Assembly: GCA_028279505.1 (NCBI GenBank)
Contig: JANQNP010000086.1
Coordinates: forward strand, 1-39,141
Direction: 5' to 3'
Length of the DNA: 39,141 nucleotides
DNA from: Dehalococcoidia bacterium
Lineage (GTDB): Bacteria > Chloroflexota > Dehalococcoidia > UBA2979
Part shown: one piece after another, positions 39,113-39,141 of the stretch
Layout: every line of letters begins with the position of its first letter
Position numbering within the stretch: the stretch's first letter is position 1
Notes under the pieces: generated by a model
Told to the model about the DNA's origin: nothing
Database searches by the model: none
Seen by the model: the letters and a program-made list of their open reading frames with translations, nothing else
Position numbers and translations under genes: made by a program

Positions 39113-39141
39113 CGGGCTGTGGGATCAGAAACGGCCGGCGC

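Overview
The window is G+C-rich (about two thirds by eye) chromosomal DNA from a free-living bacterium. The gene mix fits the phylum Chloroflexota, perhaps near the Dehalococcoidia: a YvcK protein with an N-terminal membrane anchor, DUF1800/DUF1501 partners, a family-5 solute-binding protein, many SDR oxidoreductases, a class III CoA-transferase, a GatB-type amidotransferase subunit, and several lipoproteins with Thr/Pro/Ala-rich linkers. This placement is inference from gene content; no rRNA or tRNA marker is visible. I see no transposase, integrase, phage gene or CRISPR array. I support 34 protein genes.

Layout. 131-1990 (-): secG, then an ABC-type peptide-binding protein. 2142-5572 (+): an SDR, a LmbE/PIG-L deacetylase and an MFS transporter, convergent with a glycerophosphodiester phosphodiesterase (5569-6252, -). 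6506-8845 (+): a PAP2-type enzyme and a membrane-fused spermidine synthase homologue. 8850-13304 (-): DUF1800, DUF1501, an NHL propeller and a HEPN/MNT pair. 13515-17669 (+): an unrecognised 570-residue protein, a DUF4349 lipoprotein and a MaoC-like protein. 17666-21686 (-): a large tail-anchored protein with an edema factor/CyaA/ExoY-like nucleotidyl cyclase domain, tightly coupled to HIT and cupin genes. 21766-27127 (-): DUF3352 protein, membrane protein, HExxH lipoprotein, Ldh-type dehydrogenase and TSUP transporter. 27473-30778 (+): a paired SDR set and a CaiB/BaiF CoA-transferase. 30846-31535 (+): a lipoprotein behind a palindromic operator. 31945-37766 (-): small orphan, S9 peptidase, YvcK, NUDIX and gatB. 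37856-39112 (+): a lipoprotein with a probable propeller.

How the genes may work together. The most unusual locus is 17666-21686. The large protein carries the Arg-Lys-Lys-Lys spacing and the TGDYDLF motif of class II adenylyl cyclase toxins. It has no signal peptide and has one membrane segment near its C-terminus, so the cyclase domain probably stays in the cytoplasm with a short Cys-bounded tail outside. Two nucleotides separate its stop codon from the HIT gene, which overlaps a cupin gene by four. This looks like a resident nucleotide-signalling unit rather than a secreted toxin. A second notable locus is 27473-30778: two adjacent MFE-2-like SDRs, one lacking the catalytic Lys, followed by a class III CoA-transferase. 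The arrangement recalls the BbsCD/BbsEF enzymes of anaerobic toluene degradation. A third is the HEPN/MNT pair at 8850-9606, in which both partners lack the usual catalytic motifs.
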